Below, one piece after another: positions 1-7,937 of a DNA stretch of 64,000 nt. The stretch comes from Crocinitomicaceae bacterium (GTDB lineage Bacteria > Bacteroidota > Bacteroidia > Flavobacteriales_D > Crocinitomicaceae), in assembly GCA_020635955.1 (NCBI GenBank), contig JACJYW010000011.1, positions 1-64,000 of the forward strand, in the 5' to 3' direction. Every line of letters starts with the position of its first letter. Positions within the stretch are counted from its first letter, which is position 1. The translations under genes were made by a program, and so were the position numbers. The notes beneath the pieces are model-generated. The model ran no database searches, had not been told where the DNA came from, and saw only the letters and a program-made list of their open reading frames with translations.

Positions 1-140
1 GGAGCTCCTGCAAAATCAATGGCAGGACCGCCAAAAGATGCTCCCACAGCAAGATCTCCTTTGTCCAAAGGCTCAACAAATCTACTATGGACACAAGATC
101 CCAAGGCAAAGGTTAATAATATAAACCAGATCTTATTCAA
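1..140 (-). CDS. Partial lipoprotein, C-terminus outside window
   Basis: The minus strand reads from a TTG at 140 without a stop to the window edge. It encodes a positively charged start, a hydrophobic stretch and the lipobox LGSC at about residues 13-16, followed by VHSRFVEPLDKGDLAVGA. This is a signal-peptidase II lipoprotein signal, so the product should be anchored in an envelope membrane. No ATG is available in frame upstream before a stop, so a TTG start is inferred. A -7 box (TACTTTTG) lies 14 nt upstream. The function cannot be read from 46 residues. Confidence 0.6.
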   Translation of the reverse strand, partial: MNKIWFILLTFALGSCVHSRFVEPLDKGDLAVGASFGGPAIDFAGA

Positions 141-154
141 GGCAAAATTTTTGG

Positions 155-162
155 CAAAAGTA
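155..162 (-). promoter_or_regulatory. -7 box of partial lipoprotein gene
   Basis: On the minus strand this reads TACTTTTG, a full match to the Bacteroidota housekeeping -7 element TAnnTTTG. It lies 14 nt before the TTG start at 140. No convincing -33 TTG was checked beyond it, so this rests on the -7 match and spacing only. Confidence 0.35.
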
Positions 163-232
163 AATTATTTTTCTATGCGTGCATATATTTTATGAAAGAA
201 TTTGTATTCTTAAAAATCCCCATATTTGTATC

Positions 233-784
233 ATGCGCAAGATGTTCTCTTCATTGTGGATATTGGGACTAGGAACATTGATCCTTTTCCCTTTATTGGC
301 GTGGCCTTTACTTTATTGGCAGGATATCAGCTGGGCCGAGCTTTTTATAGTTGAAAAAGAAACGCTCTATACGGTTCCAAATTTTCTATCTGCTGGAATC
401 CTTTTTGGATTAGGAATGATCTGGCTCACGGAACTGGAGTATTTTGAAAAGGCCTTAAAACGATATAAGAACATGTTAACCGGTTTTAAGATCAACCGCT
501 TTCACGTGATCTTTCTTTCTATTTGTGCTGGAGTTGGTGAAGAGATCTTCTTTAGAGGTGCCATGCAGCCTTTAATTGGTATTCTTGGAACGGCAGTCAT
601 CTTTGTTGCAATTCATGGCTACTATTCCTACAAAGAATTCAAAGTGAACATCTTTGCTACATTTTTAACCTTGTTTATTATCTTTTTAGGATGGGGAGCT
701 CAGGAATTCAGCTTATACCACGCTATTGCCGGACACTTTGCATATGACCTGGTACTTTTAGCCTATTACCGAAAGAACGCTTAG
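233..784 (+). CDS. CPBP-family intramembrane metalloprotease
   Basis: A 183-residue multi-pass membrane protein from the ATG at 233. An in-frame extension to 179 exists but adds a poorly conserved-looking leader. It carries the CPBP (CAAX protease/Abi) signature: GEEIFFRG with the two glutamates at about residues 103-104, a histidine in FVAIHGYYS (about 128) and a second in IAGHFAYD (about 168). In the family these form the metal site within the membrane. Family members process prenylated or regulatory membrane proteins or act in bacteriocin immunity; the substrate here is unknown. Its stop overlaps the convergent menE gene by 4 bp. Start choice between 233 and 242 (second ATG) is uncertain. 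Confidence 0.75.
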   Translation: MRKMFSSLWILGLGTLILFPLLAWPLLYWQDISWAELFIVEKETLYTVPNFLSAGILFGLGMIWLTELEYFEKALKRYKNMLTGFKINRFHVIFLSICAGVGEEIFFRGAMQPLIGILGTAVIFVAIHGYYSYKEFKVNIFATFLTLFIIFLGWGAQEFSLYHAIAGHFAYDLVLLAYYRKNA

Positions 785-1773
785 AATTTTTTACGAATGA
801 TCTTGTGCGTTGGCGTTTCCTCAAATTGCTTTTCAATAATCACCTCCTTTGGAGCATGATGTTTGGGTAAAGATTCTTTAGCATCCTCTAATAGACCCGA
901 AATATCCATTTCACCTTCAATGACCAATACTGCTACCTCACCAAAAGTGGGATCTTTTTTACTCGTGATATAAAATCGATTATCAGATATGAGATGGGCT
1001 ACCATTTTCTCAGCCTTTTCTGGATGTATTTTAATTCCACCGGAGTTGATCACATTGTCTAACCTTCCTAACCATTTAAATGTATGTGGATCACTCATAT
1101 TGATCACATCATTTGTAAATAAGATCTCTTCCACCACTTTATTTGGGTGAATGACAAGACAAGACCGATTATCTTGTGAAACGGTAAAACCTTCCAAACA
1201 TTTATAATAGGGTGTTCCTAATCTTCTCAATGCGAAATGTGTGATGGTTTCTGTCATTCCGAAAGATGCGTAGATGTTCGGATGGAAATTCACCAGTTCA
1301 TTTTCCAGGTCCGCAGCTAAAGGAGCACCTCCAATTATAATGTTCTTCATATTATTGAACTTAACAACACTCTTTTCATGTTGAAGAATCTGTTCAATTT
1401 GAGAAGGTACGAAAGCCGCAAAGTCAATTTGTTGATCTCCAAGGGTCAAAAGTGGATCTTGTTCTAAAGGAGCAATGATCAAATTCATTTCATGAACAAT
1501 GGCCCTCACGATCATCAACTTTCCAGCAATATATTGTGGTGATAAGTTCAACAAAGCGGTTTCCCCTTCTTTAAGATCAAAGAATTCTCCAGTTGCCAAA
1601 GCGGATGCTTTGATCCTTTCTTTGGATAAGGTTATAACTTTAGGTTTACCCGTTGAACCTGAGGTTTCAACCAGAATGGTCAGTTCATCATTGTTCCACA
1701 GGTCAATAAAATCATAGACCTGCTGTAAGTAAGAATCACTAACTTTGTCTAAAATGATAAGTTCATTGATCAT
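781..1773 (-). CDS. menE: o-Succinylbenzoate-CoA ligase-like AMP-binding enzyme
   Basis: An adenylate-forming enzyme of 330 residues, shorter than typical MenE (about 450) but like the compact versions common in Bacteroidota. Visible motifs are the P-loop ETSGSTGKPK (36-45), the A5 motif YASFGMTET (168-176), the hinge motif GRLDNVINSGGIKIHPE (236-252) and a likely C-terminal catalytic lysine in THKIIRK (about 324). MenE activates o-succinylbenzoate with ATP and joins it to CoA in menaquinone synthesis, the main respiratory quinone of this phylum. No other men gene is in view, so the substrate is inferred from size and family. It lies next to and convergent with the CPBP gene. Confidence 0.7.
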   Translation of the reverse strand: MINELIILDKVSDSYLQQVYDFIDLWNNDELTILVETSGSTGKPKVITLSKERIKASALATGEFFDLKEGETALLNLSPQYIAGKLMIVRAIVHEMNLIIAPLEQDPLLTLGDQQIDFAAFVPSQIEQILQHEKSVVKFNNMKNIIIGGAPLAADLENELVNFHPNIYASFGMTETITHFALRRLGTPYYKCLEGFTVSQDNRSCLVIHPNKVVEEILFTNDVINMSDPHTFKWLGRLDNVINSGGIKIHPEKAEKMVAHLISDNRFYITSKKDPTFGEVAVLVIEGEMDISGLLEDAKESLPKHHAPKEVIIEKQFEETPTHKIIRKKF

Positions 1774-1840
1774 TGGAACAATTTTTGTTTGATTGTAACG
1801 AAAGAATTGGTTTACGTATTAAAGATAAATAGATAATTAA

Positions 1841-2326
1841 ATGAAAAAATATATATCCATAGCAGTTTTCGCATTTTCAATTTCAACAGTAGGATTTGCG
1901 GCAGATAAATTCGGTAGAGAAGAAGGCGAAGCATGCAAGGTTTACGGTGATCTTGAGGGTGGTATCACCTTTTTTGAAGGCACCTGGCAAGAAGCCCTTA
2001 AAGAAGCTGACAAAAGCAACAAATTGATCTTTTTAGATGCTTATGCTGCCTGGTGTGGACCATGCAAAATGATGGCGAAAAACACCTTTACAGATAAAGG
2101 GGTTGGTGAATTCTTCAATAAAGAATTTATCAGTTATAAAATGGATATGGAAAAGCATGCAGATGGACCTAGATTGAGCAAAAAATTCAATTTACAGGCT
2201 TACCCTACCATCTATTTTTTAGATAAGAATGAAGATATTGTCCACTATGTGATTGGCTATCAATCACCTAATGATTTGACTAGTTCGGGACGAAGAGCAT
2301 TGAACAAATTGACAACAAAAGAATAA
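1841..2326 (+). CDS. Secreted thioredoxin-fold protein
   Basis: A 161-residue protein with a Sec signal peptide (about residues 1-20, ending GFAA) and one thioredoxin domain carrying the redox motif WCGPCK at 71-76, preceded by LIFLDAYAA and followed by a cis-proline region QAYPTIYF. It probably acts on thiols of periplasmic proteins, like the Thioredoxin_7/DsbD-partner group. The last 31 nt of the gene belong to a 39-bp direct repeat whose second copy follows the hicBA cassette. The gene's original terminator therefore now seems to lie beyond that cassette. Confidence 0.8.
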   Translation: MKKYISIAVFAFSISTVGFAADKFGREEGEACKVYGDLEGGITFFEGTWQEALKEADKSNKLIFLDAYAAWCGPCKMMAKNTFTDKGVGEFFNKEFISYKMDMEKHADGPRLSKKFNLQAYPTIYFLDKNEDIVHYVIGYQSPNDLTSSGRRALNKLTTKE

Positions 2327-2334
2327 ATAAAAAA
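2296..2334 (+). repeat. 39-bp direct repeat, left copy
   Basis: It begins AGCATTGAACAAATTGACAA and is identical base for base to 3015-3053. It covers the last ten codons and stop of the thioredoxin-like gene plus 8 nt. The copies differ immediately outside (G against A upstream; an extra A, then ACCG against CCCC, downstream). The two copies are 719 bp apart and bracket hicBA. Confidence 0.95.
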
Positions 2335-2363
2335 ACCGAAAGTCAATTTTAATCATATCGAGT

Positions 2364-2371
2364 TATATTTG
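2364..2371 (+). promoter_or_regulatory. -7 box of hicBA
   Basis: TATATTTG matches TAnnTTTG and ends 18 nt before the ATG at 2390. It lies inside the region bounded by the 39-bp repeats, so the cassette carries its own promoter. Its position also argues against the longer TTG start at 2369, which falls inside the box. Confidence 0.5.
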
Positions 2372-2389
2372 TGTATATTGATTGAGAAA

Positions 2390-2779
2390 ATGGGAAGAGA
2401 AAGATTTGAAATAGTAAAAAATCTTGATGGCTTTGAAACATTAAGACTCAATGAGCACGAAATTGAATTAGGTATTCAAGTTTATAGTGGCAAGTCGCAA
2501 GGTTATTTTGTTTGGTATGCCCCATCTATTGAGGTGAGCGGATATGGTACAACTGCAAAGGAAGCCCAAGAATCATTCAAGCACAATCTGGATGTATTTT
2601 CAGAAGACATTCTTAATCTTACTTCAAAAAATAGAGAATTAGCATTATTTAAACTCGGTTGGTCAAAAAAGAACAGATCTAAAAAACAATTCTCCAAGTC
2701 ATATATTGATAAAGATGGAGTGCTTCATAACTTTGATCCAGAAACTGAAGTAGAAACCGCTTTCTTGGAGGTTGCTTAA
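2390..2779 (+). CDS. hicB: HicB-like antitoxin
   Basis: A 129-residue protein. The N-terminal half resembles the partial RNase H-like HicB fold: GYFVWYAPSIEVSGYGTTAKEAQESFKHNLDVF has the usual order of a beta strand, a short G-rich turn and an amphipathic helix. The C-terminal part is basic (SKKNRSKKQFSKS), then acidic. It stops at 2779 where the next gene starts, a 1-nt overlap, as expected for a co-translated antitoxin-toxin pair. HicB neutralises HicA and usually represses the operon. I see no obvious ribbon-helix-helix or HTH at the C-terminus, so autoregulation is uncertain. Start placed at the ATG at 2390, behind the -7 box. Confidence 0.7.
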   Translation: MGRERFEIVKNLDGFETLRLNEHEIELGIQVYSGKSQGYFVWYAPSIEVSGYGTTAKEAQESFKHNLDVFSEDILNLTSKNRELALFKLGWSKKNRSKKQFSKSYIDKDGVLHNFDPETEVETAFLEVA

Positions 2780-3015
2780 TGTCGGGTAGAGTTGTCAAAA
2801 CAAAAGACTTCATACGTTTTTTGGAAGCTCACAATTGTAAGTATAAAAGAACTGCGGCATCCCACGATCACTATAAATGTCCTAATTGCTGGAGAACCAT
2901 AACAATTCGCGAAAAGGATAAAGAAATCCCCTTACTTCATCAGAAAACTAATCTGTCTACAATGGGAAAGGATTTAAACTATTTATACAAATGGTTAGAT
3001 AATAATCCAAAATAA
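2779..3015 (+). CDS. hicA: HicA-like mRNA interferase toxin
   Basis: A 78-residue protein with the HicA layout: KTKDFIRFLEAHNC at the start, then SHDHYK (about residues 29-34) in the place of the family's conserved SHxxY/F motif, whose histidine is the catalytic residue of HicA, then a strand TITIRE and the helix-forming NLSTMGKDLNYLY. HicA toxins fold like a dsRNA-binding domain and cut mRNA. The insert KCPNCWR has a CPxC pair that is unusual for the family and could bind metal. It is translationally linked to hicB. Its stop codon's last A is the first base of the right 39-bp repeat. Confidence 0.65.
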   Translation: MSGRVVKTKDFIRFLEAHNCKYKRTAASHDHYKCPNCWRTITIREKDKEIPLLHQKTNLSTMGKDLNYLYKWLDNNPK

Positions 3016-3053
3016 GCATTGAACAAATTGACAACAAAAGAATAAATAAAAAA
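3015..3053 (+). repeat. 39-bp direct repeat, right copy
   Basis: Identical to 2296-2334. Here the gene-tail sequence is out of context, placed directly after hicA, and runs straight into the intrinsic terminator at 3051-3080. This supports the right copy as the original junction between the thioredoxin-like gene and its terminator. Confidence 0.95.
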
Positions 3054-3080
3054 CCCCGCTCATTGGCGGGGTTTCTTTTT
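3051..3080. terminator. Bidirectional intrinsic terminator
   Basis: A perfect 9-bp stem, AAACCCCGC (3051-3059) with GCGGGGTTT (3066-3074), and a 6-nt loop. A T-rich run follows on the plus strand and an A-run precedes it, so it can stop both hicBA and the convergent oxoamine synthase gene. Confidence 0.85.
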
Positions 3081-3093
3081 ATCGTTAAGTAGT

Positions 3094-4359
3094 TTATTTA
3101 TCTGTTTCTACTTCTTTAAGCTGATCAGCTTTATACTTTCCGGCTTTTAATCCATCCTGTACTTTCTTGAATGTTTCAATGGTGTATTCAACATCCTCCA
3201 TTGTATGAACAGCTGTAGGGATCAATCTCAACATGATCACATCTTTAGGTACAACCGGATAAACCACAATTGAACAGAAGATCTGATAGTTCTCTCTCAT
3301 ATCAAACGTTACGTTTGTAGCCTCACCAAGTGTTCCTGATAAGAATACAGGTGTTACAGGCGAATTTGTTCTACCAATATCAAAACCTGCTTTTTTCAAT
3401 CCTTCTTGTAAAGCTGTAGCAATTTTCCAAAGGTTTGCTTTCAATTCAGGTTGAGTTCTCAACAATTCCAATCTTTTTCTAGCACCAACTACCAATGGCA
3501 TTGGCAAAGATTTAGCAAACATTTGAGATCTCATGTTATATCTCAAATACTCAATAACATCCTCTGTTGAAGAAATGAATGCTCCAATTGAAGCCATTGA
3601 TTTTGCAAATGTTCCGAAGTAGATATCGATTCCATCCTGACAACCTTGCTCTTCACCAGTTCCCATTCCGGTTTTACCCATAGTACCAAAACCGTGAGCG
3701 TCATCTACGAATAATCTAAAGTTGTATTTTCCAGACTTTCTGAATTCAACGATCTCCTTTAAAAGACCTTGATCACCAGCCATTCCGAATACACCTTCAG
3801 TAATTACCATGATACCACCACCAGTTTCTTCAACCAGTTTAGTAGCACGCTCCATTTGTTTATCGAAGCTTGCCATATCATTATGTTGGAAAACGAATCT
3901 TTTACCTGCGTGCAGACGAACACCATCAATGATACAAGCGTGAGATTCACTATCGTAAACAATAACGTCTTTTCTATCTACCAATGCATCAATAGCAGAA
4001 AGCATTCCCTGATATCCAAAATTCAAAAGGATAGTATCTTCTTTTTGCATGAAATCAGAGATCTCTTGCTCCAACATTTCGTGCTCAACAGTTTGTCCTG
4101 TCATCATTCTAGCACCCATTGGATAAGCTAATCCCCATTTATTGGCAGCATCAGCATCTGCCTTTCTAACTTCAGGATGATTTGCAAGACCTAGATAGTT
4201 ATTAACACTCCAGATCAGACACTCTTTACCTCTGAACATCATCTTATTTCCAATTTCCCCTTCAAGTTTAGGGAAAGTGAAATATCCGTGTACTCCTTTA
4301 GCGTGCTGACCGATTGGCCCTCTGTTCGCTTTGATCTTCTCAAAAATATCTAATGCCAT
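3094..4359 (-). CDS. PLP-dependent alpha-oxoamine synthase (serine palmitoyltransferase/cysteate acyltransferase type)
   Basis: A 421-residue fold-type I PLP enzyme of the alpha-oxoamine synthase family. Seen: SVNNYLGLANHPE (51-63), the cofactor-stacking histidine in YDSESHACIIDG (H140), the cofactor aspartate in VDDAHGFG (219-225), and the PLP lysine in TFAKSMASIGAF (K253). The family condenses an amino acid with an acyl thioester. In Bacteroidota the closest roles are serine palmitoyltransferase (sphingolipids) or the cysteate acyltransferase of sulfonolipid (capnine) synthesis; glycine C-acetyltransferase (Kbl) is the third option. Sequence alone does not choose between them. It is monocistronic, with a terminator behind it. 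Confidence 0.7.
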   Translation of the reverse strand: MALDIFEKIKANRGPIGQHAKGVHGYFTFPKLEGEIGNKMMFRGKECLIWSVNNYLGLANHPEVRKADADAANKWGLAYPMGARMMTGQTVEHEMLEQEISDFMQKEDTILLNFGYQGMLSAIDALVDRKDVIVYDSESHACIIDGVRLHAGKRFVFQHNDMASFDKQMERATKLVEETGGGIMVITEGVFGMAGDQGLLKEIVEFRKSGKYNFRLFVDDAHGFGTMGKTGMGTGEEQGCQDGIDIYFGTFAKSMASIGAFISSTEDVIEYLRYNMRSQMFAKSLPMPLVVGARKRLELLRTQPELKANLWKIATALQEGLKKAGFDIGRTNSPVTPVFLSGTLGEATNVTFDMRENYQIFCSIVVYPVVPKDVIMLRLIPTAVHTMEDVEYTIETFKKVQDGLKAGKYKADQLKEVETDK

Positions 4360-4374
4360 AATTTCTAATTCTTC

Positions 4375-4389
4375 ACCGCCTGCGGCGGT
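4375..4389. repeat. Short GC-rich hairpin upstream of oxoamine synthase gene
   Basis: ACCGCC-TGC-GGCGGT forms a perfect 6-bp stem with a 3-nt loop in otherwise AT-rich DNA, 15 nt before the start codon at 4359. It would fold in the mRNA leader and could affect ribosome access, or be a dispersed GC-rich palindrome. There is only one copy in the window. Confidence 0.4.
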
Positions 4390-4480
4390 CTATTTTAGTG
4401 CGAAATTAGGCCGAAAAATGAGAATAGCACGAATTTCCGTGAAATTTTATTCACATTTTTGCGTTTGATTCGGTGGATAT

Positions 4481-4514
4481 TTGACAATTTTTAACAAAAC
4501 AGACGCTATCTTTG
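4481..4514 (+). promoter_or_regulatory. Housekeeping promoter of bamD operon
   Basis: A -33 TTG at 4481-4483 and a -7 TATCTTTG at 4507-4514 are separated by 23 nt, matching TTG-N17-23-TAnnTTTG. A second -7-like box, TATTTTTG, lies at 4539-4546, nearer the ATG at 4557, so two start sites are possible. Confidence 0.6.
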
Positions 4515-4556
4515 TGGCGCTCAAAAGAAATCGATCCCTATTTTTGTAGCTCTTAA

Positions 4557-5375
4557 ATGAAATTAAAAGTCGCTCATATTCTGGTTCTTGCACTGATCAT
4601 TCTTTCTGTCCTTTCGTGTTCGGAATACAATGAGATATTGAAAAGTGGAGATAATGAACGAAAAAGAGAATATTCGTTAAAAATGTACGAAGAGAAGCAG
4701 TACATCAAATCTGCTACCCTGCTTGAAGACATTATTCCTTATTATAAATTGACTCCGCATGGTGAGAATTTGTATTTCACCTATTGCATGGCCAACTATT
4801 ATTTAGGGGATTATTATTTGTCAGGATACTATTTCAAGAGATTCATCAAACAATATCCATCAAGTAAACATTGCGAAGAAGCTCAATTTTTGAGTGCCAT
4901 CTGTGCTGTTCAAAATTCCCCAAACTATAAACTGGATCAAACAGAAACTCTGAATGCATTGGATGAATTACAGATCTTCATTGATATCTATCCAGAAAGT
5001 AACAGAATTGATACTTGCAACCAGATCATGGATCGTCTTAGAGGTAAATTGGAGTTAAAGCAATTTGAAAGCTCAATGCTTTATTATAAAACAGAGAATT
5101 ATAAAGCAGCTGTGGTAGCTTTTGAAGGAACCCTTGAAAGTTATCCTGAATCAGTATACAAAGAAGAGATCCTTTATCACATAGTTAAAAGCAGCTATTT
5201 GTTAGCTATCAATAGTATTGAGAGTAAAAAAAGAGAGCGATTAGAAGCTACTCTAAAAAGTTATCGTACCTTTGTAGCCGCATTTCCGGAATCTAAATGG
5301 AGGACAGAGGTGGATAACATCAAATCCAAAACAGATAAGGAACTGGAAATAATGACTGAGAATAGTCAACAGTAA
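4557..5375 (+). CDS. bamD: Outer-membrane assembly lipoprotein BamD
   Basis: A 272-residue lipoprotein with lipobox VLSC (Cys21). The mature part is all helical with tetratricopeptide-like repeats: YLGDYYLSGYYFKRFIKQYPSSKHCEEAQFL, then LDELQIFIDIYPES and YKAAVVAFEGTLESYPES. This is the YfiO/BamD pattern, in which repeats end in YP followed by a small residue. BamD is the essential partner of BamA in inserting beta-barrel proteins into the outer membrane. It heads a run of co-directional genes (rpoZ 10 nt downstream, then coaBC), the usual order in flavobacteria. Confidence 0.85.
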   Translation: MKLKVAHILVLALIILSVLSCSEYNEILKSGDNERKREYSLKMYEEKQYIKSATLLEDIIPYYKLTPHGENLYFTYCMANYYLGDYYLSGYYFKRFIKQYPSSKHCEEAQFLSAICAVQNSPNYKLDQTETLNALDELQIFIDIYPESNRIDTCNQIMDRLRGKLELKQFESSMLYYKTENYKAAVVAFEGTLESYPESVYKEEILYHIVKSSYLLAINSIESKKRERLEATLKSYRTFVAAFPESKWRTEVDNIKSKTDKELEIMTENSQQ

Positions 5376-5385
5376 TTAGAGAGAG

Positions 5386-5730
5386 ATGAGCATTAACTAC
5401 AAAAACACTAACGCAGAAAGATCAACTGTAACAAGAGATTTAGATGAGTTTACTGCAAAATCAGGAAACATCTACAAATCGTTGATCGCAATTTCAAAGC
5501 GTTCTGATCAGATCAGCTCTGAAATGAAAGATGAGCTAACAAAAAAATTGGCTGAGTTTGCTTCTACAACTGACAATCTTGAAGAGATCTTTGAGAACAG
5601 AGAGCAAATTGAGATCTCAAAATTCTATGAGAGCCTTCCTAAGCCGGTAGCCATTGCAATTCAAGAATACCTTGAAGATAAGGTATATGTGAGAGATGCT
5701 AGCGAGCCAATCGAGCAGATAGAAGAATAA
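5386..5730 (+). CDS. rpoZ: RNA polymerase omega-like subunit
   Basis: A 114-residue protein with the omega/Rpb6 core: SGNIYKSLIAISKRSDQISSEMKDEL aligns in pattern with the ISxRAxQI helix of omega, and the C-terminal half is acidic (VRDASEPIEQIEE). Omega helps RNA polymerase assembly by holding beta-prime. Bacteroidota versions are longer and diverged, and they lie between bamD and coaBC as here. The gene is 10 nt from bamD and 9 nt from coaBC, so it is almost certainly in the same transcript. Confidence 0.8.
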   Translation: MSINYKNTNAERSTVTRDLDEFTAKSGNIYKSLIAISKRSDQISSEMKDELTKKLAEFASTTDNLEEIFENREQIEISKFYESLPKPVAIAIQEYLEDKVYVRDASEPIEQIEE

Positions 5731-5739
5731 TAAAACTTC

Positions 5740-6945
5740 ATGCTTTCCGGGAAAAAGATATTAGTCGGTGTTACCGGAAGCATTGCTGCCTACAAGACAG
5801 CATACCTTATTAGAGAATTAATAAAATTAGAGGCCGAGGTCAAAGTAATTATGACCAAGGCCTCTTCTGATTTTATATCCCCGCTAACACTAGCCACACT
5901 TTCCAAAAATCCGGTAGCCATTGACTTTGTCAAAGATGAAGAAAGTGGCGAATGGGAAAATCATGTGGCTCTTGGATTATGGGCAGATCTTTTCATCATT
6001 GCACCAGCCTCTGCCAATAGCATTTCAAAATTGGTCAGTGGTAATGCAGATAATCTTTTGGTTGCTACTTACCTATCTGCAAAGTGTCCAGTTTGGATAG
6101 CTCCAGCCATGGATCTGGATATGTTCAAACACTTTTCTACGAATGAGAACCTCAGCAAACTCCGAGATAAAGGGGTTCACGTTATTGAACCAACTGAAGG
6201 TGAATTAGCGAGTGGATTAGAAGGCAAAGGTCGTATGGAAGAACCTGAGGTCATTGCTCAACTGATCCATGAATATTTCATGGCAGATTCCATTTTAAAA
6301 GGTCGAAATATATTGATCACGGGAGGACCAACCTACGAAGCTATCGACCCGGTTCGTTTTATTGGTAATCACTCTAGCGGTAAAACCGGAATTTTGTTAG
6401 CGGATGAATGTGCGAAAAGAGGTGCAAAAGTTACGTTAATCACTGGACCAACCAATATCAAAGTGAAAGACCCTCATATCAATGTGATCAATGTTCGATC
6501 TGCACTGGAAATGATGCAAGCTGTTGAAAAACTGTGGTCAGGAATGGACATTGGTATTTTCTCTGCTGCGGTAGCAGATTATCGTCCTCTTGAAGTAGCA
6601 GATGAAAAGATCAAAAAGTCAGATGAAGAGCTGACGATCAAGTTGGTGAAAAATCCTGACATCTTATTATGGACGGGAGAACACAAAAGAGCCGATCAAT
6701 ATTTGGTTGGATTTGCGCTGGAAACTGAAAATGAAGTAGAAAATGGCTTCAAAAAACTAGCTAAAAAGAACCTGGATCTGTTAGTGTTAAATTCGCTAAA
6801 CGACAAAGGAGCAGGATTTGGACATGATACGAATAAGGTCAGCTTTTTGAAAACCAACAATAAAATACGTAGTTTTGAGTTAAAGGATAAGTCAGCCGTA
6901 ATGGCAGATATCATTAATGAAATTGAAGAAGATCTGGAAAGTTAA
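5740..6945 (+). CDS. coaBC: Bifunctional CoaBC (phosphopantothenoylcysteine synthetase/decarboxylase)
   Basis: A 401-residue fusion. The N-terminal flavoprotein domain (1-185) has LVGVTGSIAAYKT, the active-site histidine in ENHVALG (H75), APASANS (88-94) and PAMDLDM (122-128), typical of CoaC decarboxylase. The C-terminal CoaB domain starts at NILITGGPTYEAIDPVR (about 188) and continues with NHSSGKTG. Together they make 4'-phosphopantetheine from phosphopantothenate and cysteine in CoA synthesis. It is followed with no gap by porD. Confidence 0.92.
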   Translation: MLSGKKILVGVTGSIAAYKTAYLIRELIKLEAEVKVIMTKASSDFISPLTLATLSKNPVAIDFVKDEESGEWENHVALGLWADLFIIAPASANSISKLVSGNADNLLVATYLSAKCPVWIAPAMDLDMFKHFSTNENLSKLRDKGVHVIEPTEGELASGLEGKGRMEEPEVIAQLIHEYFMADSILKGRNILITGGPTYEAIDPVRFIGNHSSGKTGILLADECAKRGAKVTLITGPTNIKVKDPHINVINVRSALEMMQAVEKLWSGMDIGIFSAAVADYRPLEVADEKIKKSDEELTIKLVKNPDILLWTGEHKRADQYLVGFALETENEVENGFKKLAKKNLDLLVLNSLNDKGAGFGHDTNKVSFLKTNNKIRSFELKDKSAVMADIINEIEEDLES

Positions 6946-7845
6946 ATGAAGAGATTACTGTACATATTGATTAGTATTTTAGGTCTTAACGCTTCGGCCC
7001 AGGAACTGAATTGTGAGGTGAATGTGATCAATGCACCTGCTTTTCAGGTAGGTCCCGTTGAAAAAGAGATCTTTTCTGAATTACAGGCCTCTATATACGA
7101 TTTCATGAACAATACCCGTTGGACTACTGATGTTTTCGAGATCGAAGAGAGAATCAACATGTCTATTCTGATCACCATTACAGCTGCGCCATCAACTTCT
7201 TCCTATGAAGGAAAGATCCAGGTTCAATCAACACGTCCTGTATATAACACAGCTTACAACACCACTCTTTTTAACTTCATGGATGACAATTTCAAGATCA
7301 CTTATGCGCGAAATACCGCATTATTGTTTTCCATTGACCGTTATAGAGATAATTTGACCTCAATTCTGGCATTTTACGCCTACATGGTTTTAGCATATGA
7401 TTATGATAGCTTTTCACCTGAAGGTGGAACTCCTTATTTTACGAAAGCTCAGATCATTGCCAACAATGCAAAAAACTCTGGAGATGCCGGTTGGCAAGCA
7501 GCAGGTAAACAAAATAACAGATACTGGATGGTAGATAATGCTCTTCAATCTGTATTTAAACCTGTACGTGCCGCTTATTATACCTACCACCGCGAAGGAT
7601 TTGACATCATGTACAATGATATTGCAGCAGGTAGAGTTAAAGTGTTAGAAGCACTTGAAAGCCTGGCCCCATTGCAGAGATCACGTCCTGGAAATTTGAA
7701 CATGCAGATCTTCATGACCGCTAAGTCTGCCGAACTAATTGATCTTTTTTCACAATCAGATCCAGGCGAGAAGAACAAAGCGGTGAGTATTTTAAAAAGA
7801 CTCGACCCTACCAGCTCAAGCAAGTATCAGGAGATCATGAATTAA
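6946..7845 (+). CDS. porD: DUF4835 family protein, PorD-like T9SS component
   Basis: A 299-residue secreted protein (signal peptide about 1-18, cleaved near ASAQ). It matches the DUF4835 pattern: QELNCEVNVINAP at the mature N-terminus, NNTRWTTDVF, and LDRYRDNLTS/ILAFYAYMVLAYDYDSFSPEGG in the middle. DUF4835 proteins have been linked to PorD of the type IX secretion system. They conserve the position between coaBC and recN. Its ATG follows the coaBC stop directly. The exact role of PorD in T9SS is not well defined; the assignment is from family pattern and gene order. Confidence 0.75.
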   Translation: MKRLLYILISILGLNASAQELNCEVNVINAPAFQVGPVEKEIFSELQASIYDFMNNTRWTTDVFEIEERINMSILITITAAPSTSSYEGKIQVQSTRPVYNTAYNTTLFNFMDDNFKITYARNTALLFSIDRYRDNLTSILAFYAYMVLAYDYDSFSPEGGTPYFTKAQIIANNAKNSGDAGWQAAGKQNNRYWMVDNALQSVFKPVRAAYYTYHREGFDIMYNDIAAGRVKVLEALESLAPLQRSRPGNLNMQIFMTAKSAELIDLFSQSDPGEKNKAVSILKRLDPTSSSKYQEIMN

Positions 7846-7937
7846 TCGAAAGTGGCAAGATGTCAATAAATATCTTGCGCCATCTTTCTAATGACTTCTA
7901 TCTTTAGCTATCTTTAATTTTACAAAACAACAAACAG

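Noticed and set aside
2503..2697. Minus-strand frame inside hicB
   Set aside because: It lies wholly within hicB on the opposite strand and has no start signals.
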